Positions 36,836 to 45,539 of a stretch of DNA of 64,000 bases are shown piece after piece. Where the stretch lies: contig NZ_FNUC01000004.1 in NCBI RefSeq assembly GCF_900106035.1, positions 1,488,001-1,552,000 of the forward strand. Direction: 5' to 3'. The stretch's first letter is position 1. Each line of letters starts with the position of its first letter. Under the pieces are notes generated by a model, which saw only the letters and a program-made list of their open reading frames with translations, ran no database searches and had not been told where the DNA came from. This DNA comes from Jiangella alba. Its GTDB lineage: Bacteria; Actinomycetota; Actinomycetes; Jiangellales; Jiangellaceae. A program made the position numbers and the translations under genes.

Positions 36836-37897
36836 ATGGCACGTCAGACAGCGATCCGAGCCGCCGTGCCAGCCGTCGCGCTGGTGCTTGTCGCCGCCGC
36901 GTGCGGTGGCGGTGACGACGATGCGTCCACCAGCGGCGGCGACGGCGCCGGCACCATCAGGGTGGCGAACACGTCGCCGACCCAGCCCGGCTTCGTCCCG
37001 GCCAAGTTCGGCGTCATCACCTATGGCGAGAACTTCGGCCTGGACATGACCATCGACAACTTCACGACGTTCGACTCCCACGCGGTGGCGACCCAGACCG
37101 TGCTGTCCGGCCGCGCCGACGTGGTGGCCGGCTCCCTGGTCTCCAACCTGCTGCTCAACGAGCAGGGCCAGGACTTCAAGCTGTTCTGCCCGTACATCGC
37201 GCAGGACGACTTCGTCATCGCCGGCGCGAACGGCATCTCGTCGGTGGAGGACCTGTTCGACGCGAACACCCGGGTCGCGCTGGACAGCCCCGGTGGTGCC
37301 GGCGACGTCATCCTCAACGCCATGCTGCAGGCGCTCGGCCAGGAACAGACCGCCGCCGACATCCCCGGCATCCAGATCCTGGAGTCGTCGGGCCTGCGTA
37401 CCACCGCGTTCGCCTCCGGCGACGTCGACGCGACGGTGATCCACGACTACCAGTACTACGAGGCCGCCGAGCAGGCCACCGACCCGGTGATCATCGCCAG
37501 CCTGTTCGAGGAGGTGCCGGACTTCGTCAAGGAGGCGCACGCGGCGCCGGCGGCGTGGCTGGAGGAGAACGCCGAACTGGCCGCCAACTACTGCGCCGCG
37601 GTCCTGATGGGCATGCGGGAGCTGTCGGCCGACTACGACGCGTTCGTCGGCGCCGTCGAGGAGTTCGCCGACGTCGAGGAGATGCCCGACGACGAGACGC
37701 TGCGCGCGCTGCACACCAGCGCCGTGGACTACGGGTTCTGGCCCGGCGAGGACGGGGGGCTCAGCGAGGAGAGCGTCACGTTCATGGCCGAGGTGGGCGT
37801 GAAGTCCGGCCTTCTGGAGGAGGTGCCGGAGTACGAGGACGTCGTCGCGGTCGACGTCCTGGAGCGTGCCCTCGAGTTGGTCGAGGAGCAGTCCTGA
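36836..37897 (+). CDS. ABC transporter substrate-binding lipoprotein (NMT1/SsuA type)
   Basis: A 353-residue exported lipoprotein. The signal sequence ends in the lipobox VAAAC (Cys21-22 region), followed by a Gly/Asp/Ser-rich tether. The NMT1/THI5-like periplasmic fold is suggested by IRVANTSPTQPGF, the conserved GRADVVAGSLVSNLLL and the DSPGGAGDVILNAML hinge segment. Related proteins bind sulfonates, nitrate, hydroxymethylpyrimidine precursors or aromatic acids. It has many acidic residues and a net negative charge. A CCGGAGG ribosome site precedes ATG 36836. It is the last importer gene and is followed at once by an MFS gene. Confidence 0.9.
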   Translation: MARQTAIRAAVPAVALVLVAAACGGGDDDASTSGGDGAGTIRVANTSPTQPGFVPAKFGVITYGENFGLDMTIDNFTTFDSHAVATQTVLSGRADVVAGSLVSNLLLNEQGQDFKLFCPYIAQDDFVIAGANGISSVEDLFDANTRVALDSPGGAGDVILNAMLQALGQEQTAADIPGIQILESSGLRTTAFASGDVDATVIHDYQYYEAAEQATDPVIIASLFEEVPDFVKEAHAAPAAWLEENAELAANYCAAVLMGMRELSADYDAFVGAVEEFADVEEMPDDETLRALHTSAVDYGFWPGEDGGLSEESVTFMAEVGVKSGLLEEVPEYEDVVAVDVLERALELVEEQS

Positions 37898-37926
37898 CCC
37901 ACCCGGGACCGGGCCGGTCCCGGCCG

Positions 37927-39111
37927 GTGGTGGCGGTCGCGTGCGTAGCCGCCGCGGTCGCCACCACCGGCGTCCAGGGCCTGGCGCCGATGCTGCCGGC
38001 CATGCAGGAGGCGCTGTCGCTCGACGACGCCGAGGTGGCGCTGTTCACCACCGCCTACCTGCTGCCGGGCGTCGTCCTCGGTGTTCCCGCCGGCCTGCTC
38101 GCCGAGCGGTTCGGGCGGCGGGCCGTGCTCTGTCTCTCGCTGGCCGTCTTCGCGGTGGCCGGGCTGGCGCCGCTGCTGGAGCCGTCGTTCGTCCCGATCC
38201 TGGTGTCGCGGGCGGTGCAGGGCGCGGCGTTCGGCGCGATCCTCGCGCTGACGATCACCCTCATCGGCGACGTGCTCACCGGTCCGGCGCAGGCCGCCGC
38301 GCAGGGCCGGCGCATCGTGGCCATGACGGCCGGCGAGGCGGTGCTGCCGGCCGTGGCCGGACTGCTCGTGGCGGTGGCGTGGTACGCGCCGTTCACGCTG
38401 TCGGTGCTGGCGGTGCCGGTGGCGGTGTGGGGCTGGTTCGCCCTGCCGCCTCCGTCGCGGTCCGCCGTGGACCGGTCCGTCGCGGGAGGGCGGGCCGCCC
38501 GTCCGCCGTCGACCCTGCGCCAGGTCGGGCACAGCCTCCGCGACGGCGGCATCCTCGGCCTGCAGGTGCTGGCGTTCCTCCGGTTCTTCTTCAAGTTCGC
38601 GCTGCTGACGTACTTCCCGCTGCTGGCCGTCCGGGAGGCCGGGCTGTCGGTGGCCGCCACCGGCATCGTCCTCGGCGCCGCGAGCGTGCTCGGCGCGCTG
38701 ACGGCCGCGGCGTCGGGCCGGCTGCTGCGCCGGTTCCGGGCCACCACGGTCGTGGCGGCCTCGATCGTGGTCACGGTGGTGGCCTTCGTGGTGCTCGGCC
38801 TCGCGGCCCAGGCGGTCGCGGTGGTGGTGTGTCTGCTGGCCTTCGGCGCCGCCGACGGTTGCTATGCCGTCGCGCAGAACGTGCTGGTCACCGAGGCGGC
38901 GCCGCCGGGCGCGCGGGCGGCGTTCGTGTCGCTGACCGGTGCGGTGCGCAACCTCGGCAAGCTGGCGGCGCCGGTGGCCTGCGGCGCGCTCGCGGTGCTG
39001 CTGCCGCTGCCGTCGGTGTTCCTCGTGATGGCCGCGGCGGGCGCCGCGCTGGCGTTCGTCCTCGTGCCGGTGTCCCGGCTGGAGACGTCGTTGCGGCGCT
39101 CCCATGGGTGA
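37927..39111 (+). CDS. MFS transporter
   Basis: A 394-residue protein with about twelve transmembrane segments. Motif A is seen as AGLLAERFGRRAVL after helix 2, and VSRAVQGAAFGAILAL is in helix 4, as in drug:H+ antiporter-like MFS proteins. The start is uncertain: GTG 37927 (or 37930) is the first plausible codon after the lipoprotein stop, with no obvious ribosome site, and an upstream in-frame CTG at 37894 overlaps that stop. Its position suggests export of a pathway product or a second uptake route. The 3' end overlaps the EamA gene by 8 bp. Confidence 0.82.
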   Translation: MVAVACVAAAVATTGVQGLAPMLPAMQEALSLDDAEVALFTTAYLLPGVVLGVPAGLLAERFGRRAVLCLSLAVFAVAGLAPLLEPSFVPILVSRAVQGAAFGAILALTITLIGDVLTGPAQAAAQGRRIVAMTAGEAVLPAVAGLLVAVAWYAPFTLSVLAVPVAVWGWFALPPPSRSAVDRSVAGGRAARPPSTLRQVGHSLRDGGILGLQVLAFLRFFFKFALLTYFPLLAVREAGLSVAATGIVLGAASVLGALTAAASGRLLRRFRATTVVAASIVVTVVAFVVLGLAAQAVAVVVCLLAFGAADGCYAVAQNVLVTEAAPPGARAAFVSLTGAVRNLGKLAAPVACGALAVLLPLPSVFLVMAAAGAALAFVLVPVSRLETSLRRSHG

Positions 39112-39973
39112 CCTGCTGGCGGTGCTGGCGCTGCTGCTGTTCGCCGGCAACGCCTTCGTCGTGCGGGCCGCCGCCGCGCACCTGGGCCAGCGGGTCGGCT
39201 TCCTCGTGGCGCTGGTGGCGAACGTCGTGGTCGCGGCCGTCCTGGTGGCCGTACAGCTGGCGGTGCGCTCCGAACCGCTGCGGATCGATCCGTTCGCGGT
39301 GGGGATGTTCGCCGTCGCCGGCGTGTTCGCCGGCTATCTCGGCCGCCGCGGGTACTTCCGCACCGTCGAGACGATCGGTCCGTCGCGGGCCAGTGCCATC
39401 CAGAACAGCAGCCCGGCGTTCGCGCTGGTGCTCGGCTGGCTGCTGCTCGGTGAGCGGCTCGGGCCGGTCGAGCTGGCCTGCATGGGCGGCGTCCTGCTCG
39501 GCCTGTATCTGGCCAGCGGACGGCTGGCCGGTGGCGCGGTGCCGTGGCGGGAGATCGGCGTGGGGCTGTTCTCGGCAGCGGCGTACGCGGTGGGGAACAT
39601 CATCCGCGGCGACGCTCTGGACCGCTGGTCCGAGCCGCTGCTCGGGGCGCTGGCCGGCGCCGTCGCCGCCACCGTCGTCTACGCGCTGCTGCACCGCCCG
39701 GCCTGGTCGGAGGTGGCCGGGCCGCGACGGCCGCGCCGGGGCCTGGCGCTGTGGCTGCTCAGCGGCGCGCTCACGATCGGCGGGCAGGCCTCGGTGATCG
39801 CGTCGACGGCGTACCTCCCGGTGTCGGTGGCGGTCGCGATCTCCGCCGCCACGCCCATGGTGGTGATCCCGGTCAGCGTGCTGCTGCTGGCCAACCGCGA
39901 GCGGGTCCGGCCGCGCACGGCCGTCGGTGCCGTGCTCATCGCCGCGGGCGTGGCCGGGCTGCTGCTGGTGTGA
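39104..39973 (+). CDS. EamA/DMT family transporter
   Basis: A 289-residue protein with ten predicted transmembrane segments in two EamA repeats (about 1-130 and 150-289). The first repeat ends IGPSRASAIQNSSPAFALVLGWLLLGERLG in outline, with SPAFALVLGWLLLGE as the diagnostic helix; the second ends with AISAATPMVVIPVSVLL. EamA proteins export or import metabolites such as amino acids and nucleobases. Translation is coupled to the MFS gene. The substrate is unknown. Confidence 0.87.
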   Translation: MGDLLAVLALLLFAGNAFVVRAAAAHLGQRVGFLVALVANVVVAAVLVAVQLAVRSEPLRIDPFAVGMFAVAGVFAGYLGRRGYFRTVETIGPSRASAIQNSSPAFALVLGWLLLGERLGPVELACMGGVLLGLYLASGRLAGGAVPWREIGVGLFSAAAYAVGNIIRGDALDRWSEPLLGALAGAVAATVVYALLHRPAWSEVAGPRRPRRGLALWLLSGALTIGGQASVIASTAYLPVSVAVAISAATPMVVIPVSVLLLANRERVRPRTAVGAVLIAAGVAGLLLV

Positions 39974-40064
39974 CGCCTGCTCCGAAGGGAGGCTCGTCTG
40001 ATGTTTCCGTAGGGTTCGCCGGAGCTGCGCCGGCCGGGACCACGGCGCTCCGCGTCGACCACGG

Positions 40065-40119
40065 CCATGATCATGGTCCCTGGCGGTCGCTGACACGCCG
40101 CGAACGCACATGATCATGT
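40065..40119. repeat. Two 12-bp palindromes sharing ATGATCAT
   Basis: CCATGATCATGG (40065-40076) and ACATGATCATGT (40108-40119) are perfect palindromes with the same 8-bp core, centred 43 bp apart (about four helical turns). They lie in the 282-bp gap 39974-40255, which contains no gene. A single ATGATCAT copy also occurs at 4497-4504. Confidence 0.7.
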
Positions 40120-40208
40120 CGGGAGGGCCGGCCGGCCGACCGTGCACCTGACGCGGCGATCTCACACCGCCTCTGGTGGCGTCTGGCATCCCTCTACCGT
40201 CCGCCGAG

Positions 40209-40236
40209 TAGACACTGTATCTTGAATCTAATCCAG
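40209..40236 (+). promoter_or_regulatory. Candidate operator before the aldehyde dehydrogenase
   Basis: TAGACACTGTATCTTGAATC repeats the TAGAC(T/A)CTGTATC string found at 25991-26003 before the hydrolase. TAGACA could be a -10 element, though a good -35 was not found. It lies 47 bp before GTG 40256. Confidence 0.5.
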
Positions 40237-40255
40237 ACGATCAGGGAGGCTGCGA

Positions 40256-41725
40256 GTGAGCCAGGCAGACGGACAGGTCTTCGACGACCCCTCCGCGCAC
40301 GACTGGCGGCTGCTGAGCGCCGGCCGGTTGACGCCGGCGGCCGGCGACGCGCGGTACGACGTCGAGAACCCGGCCACGGGCGCGACGCTCGCCCGGGTGC
40401 CCGACGCCGGAGCCGCCGACGTCGCGGCCACGGTCCAGGCCGCCGACGACGCCGCGGCCGGCTGGGCCGGCACCGACGTGCGCGAGCGGGCCGCCGTCGT
40501 CCGGCGACTGGCCGACGTCCTCGACCAGCACGTCGAGGAGATCGCCCGGCTCGACTCCCTCGACGGCGGGTTCCCGCTGTGGATGATGCGCAAGGACATC
40601 GGCACCGCCGGCGACCGCATGCGCATGTTCGCCGACTGGGCGCTGCACCTGCGCGGCGAGACGATCCCGTCCAGCACCGGCAACGTCCACTTCACCGAGC
40701 GGGTGCCGTTCGGCGTGGTCGCGCGGATCATCGCCTACAACCACCCCGGCATGTTCGGCGCCTCCAAGATCGCCGCACCGCTGGTGGCCGGCAACACCGT
40801 CGTGCTCAAGCCGTCCGACCTCACCCCGCTGTCCGCGCTGCGGCTGGGCGAGCTGTGGGCCGAGCACGTCCCCGCCGGCGTGTTCTCCGTCGTCAGCGGC
40901 AGCGGCGTCGAGACCGGCGACGCGCTGGTGCGCCATCCCGCCGTGCGGCGCATCGCCTTCACCGGGAGCCCGCAGACCGGCCGGGCCATCCAGCGGGCCG
41001 CGGCCGAGTCGGGGGTCAAGGACGTCTCGCTGGAGCTCGGCGGCAAGAACGCCCTCGTGGTCTTCCCCGACGCCGACCTCGACGCCGTCGTCGAGGGCGC
41101 CGTCAAGGGCATGAACTTCGCCTTCGCGGGCCAGTCCTGCGGTTCCACGTCGCGCGTCCTGGTGCACGCCGACCTTGCCGCGGAGCTCGTCGACCGGCTG
41201 CGTCAGCGGCTGGAGAAGGTCGTCGCGGGCGCGCCGTTCGACGACGGCGTCACCATGGGCCCGCTCATCTCGGCCGCCCACCGCGACCGCGTCGCCGCGC
41301 ACGTGCGGACGGCGCTCGACGACGGCGCCCGGCTGGTGTGCGGCGGCGACGCCCCCGCCGGCGGCGGCCACTACTATCCGGCGACCCTGCTCGACGGCGT
41401 CGAGCCGGACATGCGGGTGGCCCGCACCGAGATCTTCGGGCCGGTGATCTCCGTCCTGACGTTCCGCACCGAGCAGGAGGCCGTCGACGTCGCCAACGGC
41501 GTCGACTTCGGCCTGACCGCCAGCGTCTACACGCGCGACTTCGACCGCGCCCACCGGATGGCCCGCGCCATGCGGGCCGGCTACGTGTGGGTGAACGACA
41601 CCTCCACCCACTTCATCGGCATGCCGTTCGGCGGGGTCAAGGAGTCCGGCGTCGGGCGCGAGGAGTCGATGGAGGAACTGCTCGGCTACACCCAGATCAA
41701 GTCCTACAACCTCGTGCTTCGCTGA
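40256..41725 (+). CDS. Aldehyde dehydrogenase family protein
   Basis: A 489-residue NAD(P)-dependent aldehyde dehydrogenase. It has the cofactor segment VLKPSDLTPLSALRLGEL, the general base Glu260 in SLELGGKNALV, the catalytic Cys295 in FAGQSCGSTS, and EIFGPVISVLTF and MPFGGVKESGVGREE near the end. The sequence GQSC in place of the usual GQxC is within normal variation. It converts an aldehyde to a carboxylic acid. GGGAGG precedes GTG 40256. It forms an operon with the ThDP enzyme 17 bp downstream, which could generate the aldehyde by decarboxylating a 2-oxo acid. Confidence 0.95.
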   Translation: MSQADGQVFDDPSAHDWRLLSAGRLTPAAGDARYDVENPATGATLARVPDAGAADVAATVQAADDAAAGWAGTDVRERAAVVRRLADVLDQHVEEIARLDSLDGGFPLWMMRKDIGTAGDRMRMFADWALHLRGETIPSSTGNVHFTERVPFGVVARIIAYNHPGMFGASKIAAPLVAGNTVVLKPSDLTPLSALRLGELWAEHVPAGVFSVVSGSGVETGDALVRHPAVRRIAFTGSPQTGRAIQRAAAESGVKDVSLELGGKNALVVFPDADLDAVVEGAVKGMNFAFAGQSCGSTSRVLVHADLAAELVDRLRQRLEKVVAGAPFDDGVTMGPLISAAHRDRVAAHVRTALDDGARLVCGGDAPAGGGHYYPATLLDGVEPDMRVARTEIFGPVISVLTFRTEQEAVDVANGVDFGLTASVYTRDFDRAHRMARAMRAGYVWVNDTSTHFIGMPFGGVKESGVGREESMEELLGYTQIKSYNLVLR

Positions 41726-41742
41726 CCGGTCCGGGAGGGATC

Positions 41743-43488
41743 ATGCAGTCTCGGCCGGAGTACGGCTCGGACGTCATCGTCGACCTGCTCGACGAACTGG
41801 GCATCGAGTTCGTGGCCTGCAATCCGGGCGCCACCTTCCGTGGCATCCACGACTCGCTGGTCAACTACCGGGCCGGCGTCCCGGAGATCATCGAGTGCAC
41901 GCACGAGGAGATCTCGGTCGCCATCGCGCACGGCTACGCGAAGGCGGCCGGCCGCCCGATGGCCGCCGCCGTCCACGACGTCGTCGGCCTGCAGCACGCG
42001 ACCATGGCGATCTACAACGCGTGGTGCGACCGCGCGCCCGTCCTGGTGCTCGGCGGCACCGGTCCGGTCGACGCCGCCCGGCGGCGGCCGTGGATCGACT
42101 GGATCCACACCGCGAACGTCCAGGCCACCCAGGTGCGCGACTACACCCGCTGGGACGACCAGCCGGCCTCGATCGAGGCGGTGCCCGAGTCGCTGGTGCG
42201 CGCGTACCAGCTGGCCACGGGGGCGCCGCCCGGGCCGGTCTACGTCTGCTTCGACTCCGACGTGCAGGAACAGCGGCTGCCGGACGGGTTCGCCTACCGG
42301 CCGGTCGCCGACTACGCCGCGCCGGGCCCCGTCGCGCCCGATCCGGCCGCCATCGAGCAGGTGGCCCGCTGGCTGCTGGAGGCCGAGGCGCCGGTCATCG
42401 CGGTCGAGACGGTGGACCGGTCGCAGCCGGCGCTCGACGCGCTGGTCGAGGTGGCCGAGCTGACCGGTGCGGCCGTGCTGGAGCCGTCGCGCGACTACGG
42501 CCGGCCCTCGCTCGGCTTCCCGTCGGCGCACCCGCTCAACGCCACCGGGCTGGCCGCGCAGCTGCCCGAGGCCGACGTCGTCGTCGCCCTGGAGGTGCGC
42601 GACCTCGCCGCCCTGCACGGGTTCCGGCCGCGTCCCGACGCCACCATCGCGATCACCGGCACCGCGCAGTTCGGCGCCAAGGCGTGGGCGGCGGACCTGC
42701 AACGCCTGCAGCACTGCCGGCTGTCGCTGCCCGCGTCGTCCTCGGCCACGGCGCTGGCGCTGCGCACCGCCGTGCGCACGCTGGTCGAGCGGGAGCCGGG
42801 GCTGGCGGCCGCGGCGCGCGACCGCGCCAAGCGGCTGGCCGAGCTGACCGGCGCGGCGCGGGAACGCTGGGCCGCGTTCGCCGCCGCCCAGGACGGCCCG
42901 GGTCCGGTGCACCCGGCGTGGCTGGCGCGCGAACTGCTGCGCGCCACGGCCGGCACGGACCCCGTCATCGCGAACGGGAACGCCTACGGCTACCTGCACC
43001 GGCTCTGGGACCTGCGCTCGGTCGATGACTACCTCGGCAGCTCCGGCGGCGCCGGGCTGGGCTACGGCATCGGCGCGGCCATCGGCGCCGGCCTGGCGCA
43101 CCGCGACACCGGCCGGCTGGTCGTCGACATCCAGTCCGACGGCGACTTCATGATGACGCCGGGCGCGCTGTGGACCGCCGCGCACCACCAGGTCCCGATG
43201 CTGGTCGTCATGGACAACAACCGCGCGTTCAACAACTCGGTGATGCACGCCGACCGGATCGCCCGCGACCGTGACCGTGACCCGTCCAAGGCCGGCGTCG
43301 GCACGGCCATCGACGAGCCGGCCATCGACTTCGCCGACATGGCGCGGTCGATGGGGGTGACGGCGTTCGGCCCGTGCCGGACGGCCGCCGAGCTGCCCGA
43401 GCTGCTCGACGCCGCGGTCGCGACCGTCGTCGAGCAGCGGGTTCCGGTGCTGCTGGACGTCCTCACGAAGGTGCCGGAGCCCGACTAG
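41743..43488 (+). CDS. ThDP-dependent enzyme (acetolactate synthase / benzoylformate decarboxylase-like)
   Basis: A 581-residue thiamine diphosphate enzyme with the PYR, central and PP domains in order. The PYR domain starts DVIVDLLDELGIEFVACNPG and includes the activating glutamate in IIECTHEEISVAIAHGYAKA. The ThDP/Mg motif in the PP domain is SDGDFMMTPGALWTAAHHQ through VVMDNN, with Gly-Asp-Gly as SDGD. The enzyme decarboxylates or condenses 2-oxo acids, or less often oxalyl- or ring-opened diketone substrates; which is unknown. GGGAGG precedes ATG 41743. The neighbouring aldehyde dehydrogenase makes a decarboxylase role reasonable. Confidence 0.9.
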   Translation: MQSRPEYGSDVIVDLLDELGIEFVACNPGATFRGIHDSLVNYRAGVPEIIECTHEEISVAIAHGYAKAAGRPMAAAVHDVVGLQHATMAIYNAWCDRAPVLVLGGTGPVDAARRRPWIDWIHTANVQATQVRDYTRWDDQPASIEAVPESLVRAYQLATGAPPGPVYVCFDSDVQEQRLPDGFAYRPVADYAAPGPVAPDPAAIEQVARWLLEAEAPVIAVETVDRSQPALDALVEVAELTGAAVLEPSRDYGRPSLGFPSAHPLNATGLAAQLPEADVVVALEVRDLAALHGFRPRPDATIAITGTAQFGAKAWAADLQRLQHCRLSLPASSSATALALRTAVRTLVEREPGLAAAARDRAKRLAELTGAARERWAAFAAAQDGPGPVHPAWLARELLRATAGTDPVIANGNAYGYLHRLWDLRSVDDYLGSSGGAGLGYGIGAAIGAGLAHRDTGRLVVDIQSDGDFMMTPGALWTAAHHQVPMLVVMDNNRAFNNSVMHADRIARDRDRDPSKAGVGTAIDEPAIDFADMARSMGVTAFGPCRTAAELPELLDAAVATVVEQRVPVLLDVLTKVPEPD

Positions 43489-43498
43489 GCTCGGCGGC

Positions 43499-44719
43499 AT
43501 GAGCCTGCACGCCACCGAGGTCAACCAGCTCACCGCCGCCTGGCTGCGGCGCACCCAGGGCGCCGGCGTCCTCTCGGGCGCCGGGCTCTGGCCGCTGCTC
43601 GCCGTCCTGGCGGCGTCGGCCGACGAGCCCGGGCGGGCCGAGCTGGCCGCCGCCGTCGGGCTGTCCGCCGACGAGTCCATGGACGCCGCGCGCGACGTGC
43701 TGAAGGCGCTGGCCGACCTCGACGGCGTCGACGCCGCCCTCGGGCTGTGGGCGCAGCAGGCGGCGCAGGTCCGCCCGGAGTGGCGCGACACCCTGCCGTC
43801 CGGCACGTTCGGCGAGCTGACCGGTCAGGCCGGCGTCGACCAGCCGGTCCTCGACGCGTGGGCGAACGAGCGCACGCACGGGCTGATCGAGCGGTTCCCC
43901 GTCCAGGCCGGTCCGGAGCTCATGCTGACGCTCGCCACCGCGCTCGCGCTGCGCACCACCTGGCAGCGCAAGTTCTCCGACGAGTCGTGGCGGGTGTCCG
44001 AGGGCGCCTGGGCCGGGCGGCGGCTGGCCGGGCTCGAGCGCACCACGCCCGACGCCGATGACCTGCGCGTCGCCGACTCCGCCGCCGGCCCGCTGACGCT
44101 CACCCGGGTGGCCGGCGACAACGGCCTCGACGTCCACCTCGTGCTCGGCGAGGACGGCCGGGCCTCCGGCGACCTGTTGGCGGCCGCGGTCCCGCTGCTG
44201 GCCGGCGACGCCTCGGTGACGGGCGGCGCCACGCTGCTCGAGTCGGGCCAGGTCGAGCGCTGGCCGGGGGTGTCGACGGTGTCCGCGCAGCGTCCCGGTC
44301 TCGTGCTCAAGACCGCCCGGTTCACCGTCCGCTCGCTGCACGACCTGCTCGAGCAGGCCGACGTGTTCGGGCTGCGTGCGGTCAGCTCCGGCGACCGCGA
44401 CCACTTCCCGGCCATCGGGCCGGTGCCGCTGCGGGTCGACCAAGCCCGCCAGGCCGCCGTCGCGATCTTCAGCGCCACCGGTTTCGAGGCCGCCGCCGTC
44501 ACCGCCATCGGGCTGCGCGCGGTGTCCATGCCGGTGTACCGGGCCCAGGCGCTGGCCGTCAGCTACGACCGTCCGTTCGGCTTCCTCGCCGTGCACCGCG
44601 AGAGCGGGCTGGTGCTCTTCGCCGGCTGGGTCGACGCGCCGGAGGACTGGTCGGACGCGCCGAGGGCCGAGCGGCCCAGGGCCATGCGCGACCGCCTGCC
44701 ACCGCCGTCGGCCGAGTGA
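43499..44719 (+). CDS. Serpin-like protein
   Basis: A 406-residue protein with serpin features and no signal peptide. ALALRTTWQRKF matches the strand after helix F. ATGFEAAAVTAI is the hinge of the reactive-centre loop (Glu330 at P13). DRPFGFLAVHRESGLVLFAGWV is the conserved C-terminal beta-strand pair (usual form PFLFLIRD--TGTILFLGRV). P14 is Phe, whereas inhibitory serpins usually have Thr or Ser there, so activity as a protease inhibitor is uncertain. The likely scissile region lies about residues 341-344. TAGGCT (43486-43491), which contains the stop of the previous gene, lies 7 nt before the ATG, suggesting a leaderless transcript of its own. Confidence 0.82.
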   Translation: MSLHATEVNQLTAAWLRRTQGAGVLSGAGLWPLLAVLAASADEPGRAELAAAVGLSADESMDAARDVLKALADLDGVDAALGLWAQQAAQVRPEWRDTLPSGTFGELTGQAGVDQPVLDAWANERTHGLIERFPVQAGPELMLTLATALALRTTWQRKFSDESWRVSEGAWAGRRLAGLERTTPDADDLRVADSAAGPLTLTRVAGDNGLDVHLVLGEDGRASGDLLAAAVPLLAGDASVTGGATLLESGQVERWPGVSTVSAQRPGLVLKTARFTVRSLHDLLEQADVFGLRAVSSGDRDHFPAIGPVPLRVDQARQAAVAIFSATGFEAAAVTAIGLRAVSMPVYRAQALAVSYDRPFGFLAVHRESGLVLFAGWVDAPEDWSDAPRAERPRAMRDRLPPPSAE

Positions 44720-44721
44720 GT

Positions 44722-45396
44722 TCACGCCACCAGCTCGGGGGTCCGTGACGGCGACGGCTCCTCGCATTCGGTGGCCTCGGCGGCACGGGCCCGTTCGCTC
44801 ATGCGGCGGCGGGTGCGGACGATGGTGTGCGCGGCGCCGGCCCACACGCCCACCAGCACACCGACCGCCGCGCCGATGGCCACCTGCAGCCACAGCGGCG
44901 CGTCGGTGACAGAGCCGGTGACGTAGCCGAGCCCGACCGCCCAGCTGGACCACAGCAGCCCCGCGGCGAACGCGATGACGCCGAAGCGCCGCGGCCCCAT
45001 GCCCGCCACGCCCGCCGCTGCCGACATGGTGGTGCGGCCGAGCGGGATGAACCGGGCCGCGATGATGGCCGCCGCGCTGGTCGAGCCCATGCGCTCGTGG
45101 GCCTGCTCGATCTTCGCCTTGAGCCGCCGGCCGGCGCGGAACCGTTCCAGCACACCGGGCAGCGCGCGCCGGCTCATGCCGTGCACCGCGAGGTCGCCCG
45201 TCAGCGCGCCGAGGGTGGCGGCGGCGATGGCCCAGCCGACGTTCAGGTGGCCGGCCGCGGCGAGCGCGCCGGCGGAGATGACCGCGACCTCTCCCGGCAC
45301 GGCGGGCACGACCGCGTCGACGGCCACGAGCGCCGCCATGACGAGGTAGGCGAGCGCGGGTACGGCCACGAACGACAGCAGGTCCATGGACTCCAC
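44722..45396 (-). CDS. DedA family membrane protein
   Basis: A 224-residue protein with about five hydrophobic segments. The DedA/SNARE-associated domain is seen as VPAVPGEVAVISAGALAAAG, LGALTGDLAVHGMSRR, IAARFIPLGRTTMSAAAGVAGM and the final hydrophobic hairpin. The family includes lipid scramblases or flippases that recycle undecaprenyl phosphate and affect proton-motive-force-dependent envelope functions. GTG 45396 is preceded by AGGAAC at a good distance; ATG 45387 is an alternative. The stop is 3 bp from the convergent serpin gene. Confidence 0.9.
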   Translation of the reverse strand: MESMDLLSFVAVPALAYLVMAALVAVDAVVPAVPGEVAVISAGALAAAGHLNVGWAIAAATLGALTGDLAVHGMSRRALPGVLERFRAGRRLKAKIEQAHERMGSTSAAAIIAARFIPLGRTTMSAAAGVAGMGPRRFGVIAFAAGLLWSSWAVGLGYVTGSVTDAPLWLQVAIGAAVGVLVGVWAGAAHTIVRTRRRMSERARAAEATECEEPSPSRTPELVA

Positions 45397-45539
45397 ACTG
45401 GGTTCCTACCGGTGCCGGGGCAACGGTTGAGAACCGAACTCAGGGATCTCTCAGGGTCCGGGTCAGGGACGGTGGTGGGGGTATCCCCAGTCTCGGGGCG
45501 CGCACCCGCGTTGTCGGTGCCATTCACTAGGCTGACGGC

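Noticed and set aside
39974-40255. Transposon end or insertion element
   Set aside because: Palindromes are present, but there is no transposase, terminal inverted repeat pair or target duplication.
26026-43488. Biosynthetic gene cluster for a natural product
   Set aside because: No PKS, NRPS, terpene, RiPP or tailoring set is present; the gene content is importer plus oxidative and hydrolytic catabolism.
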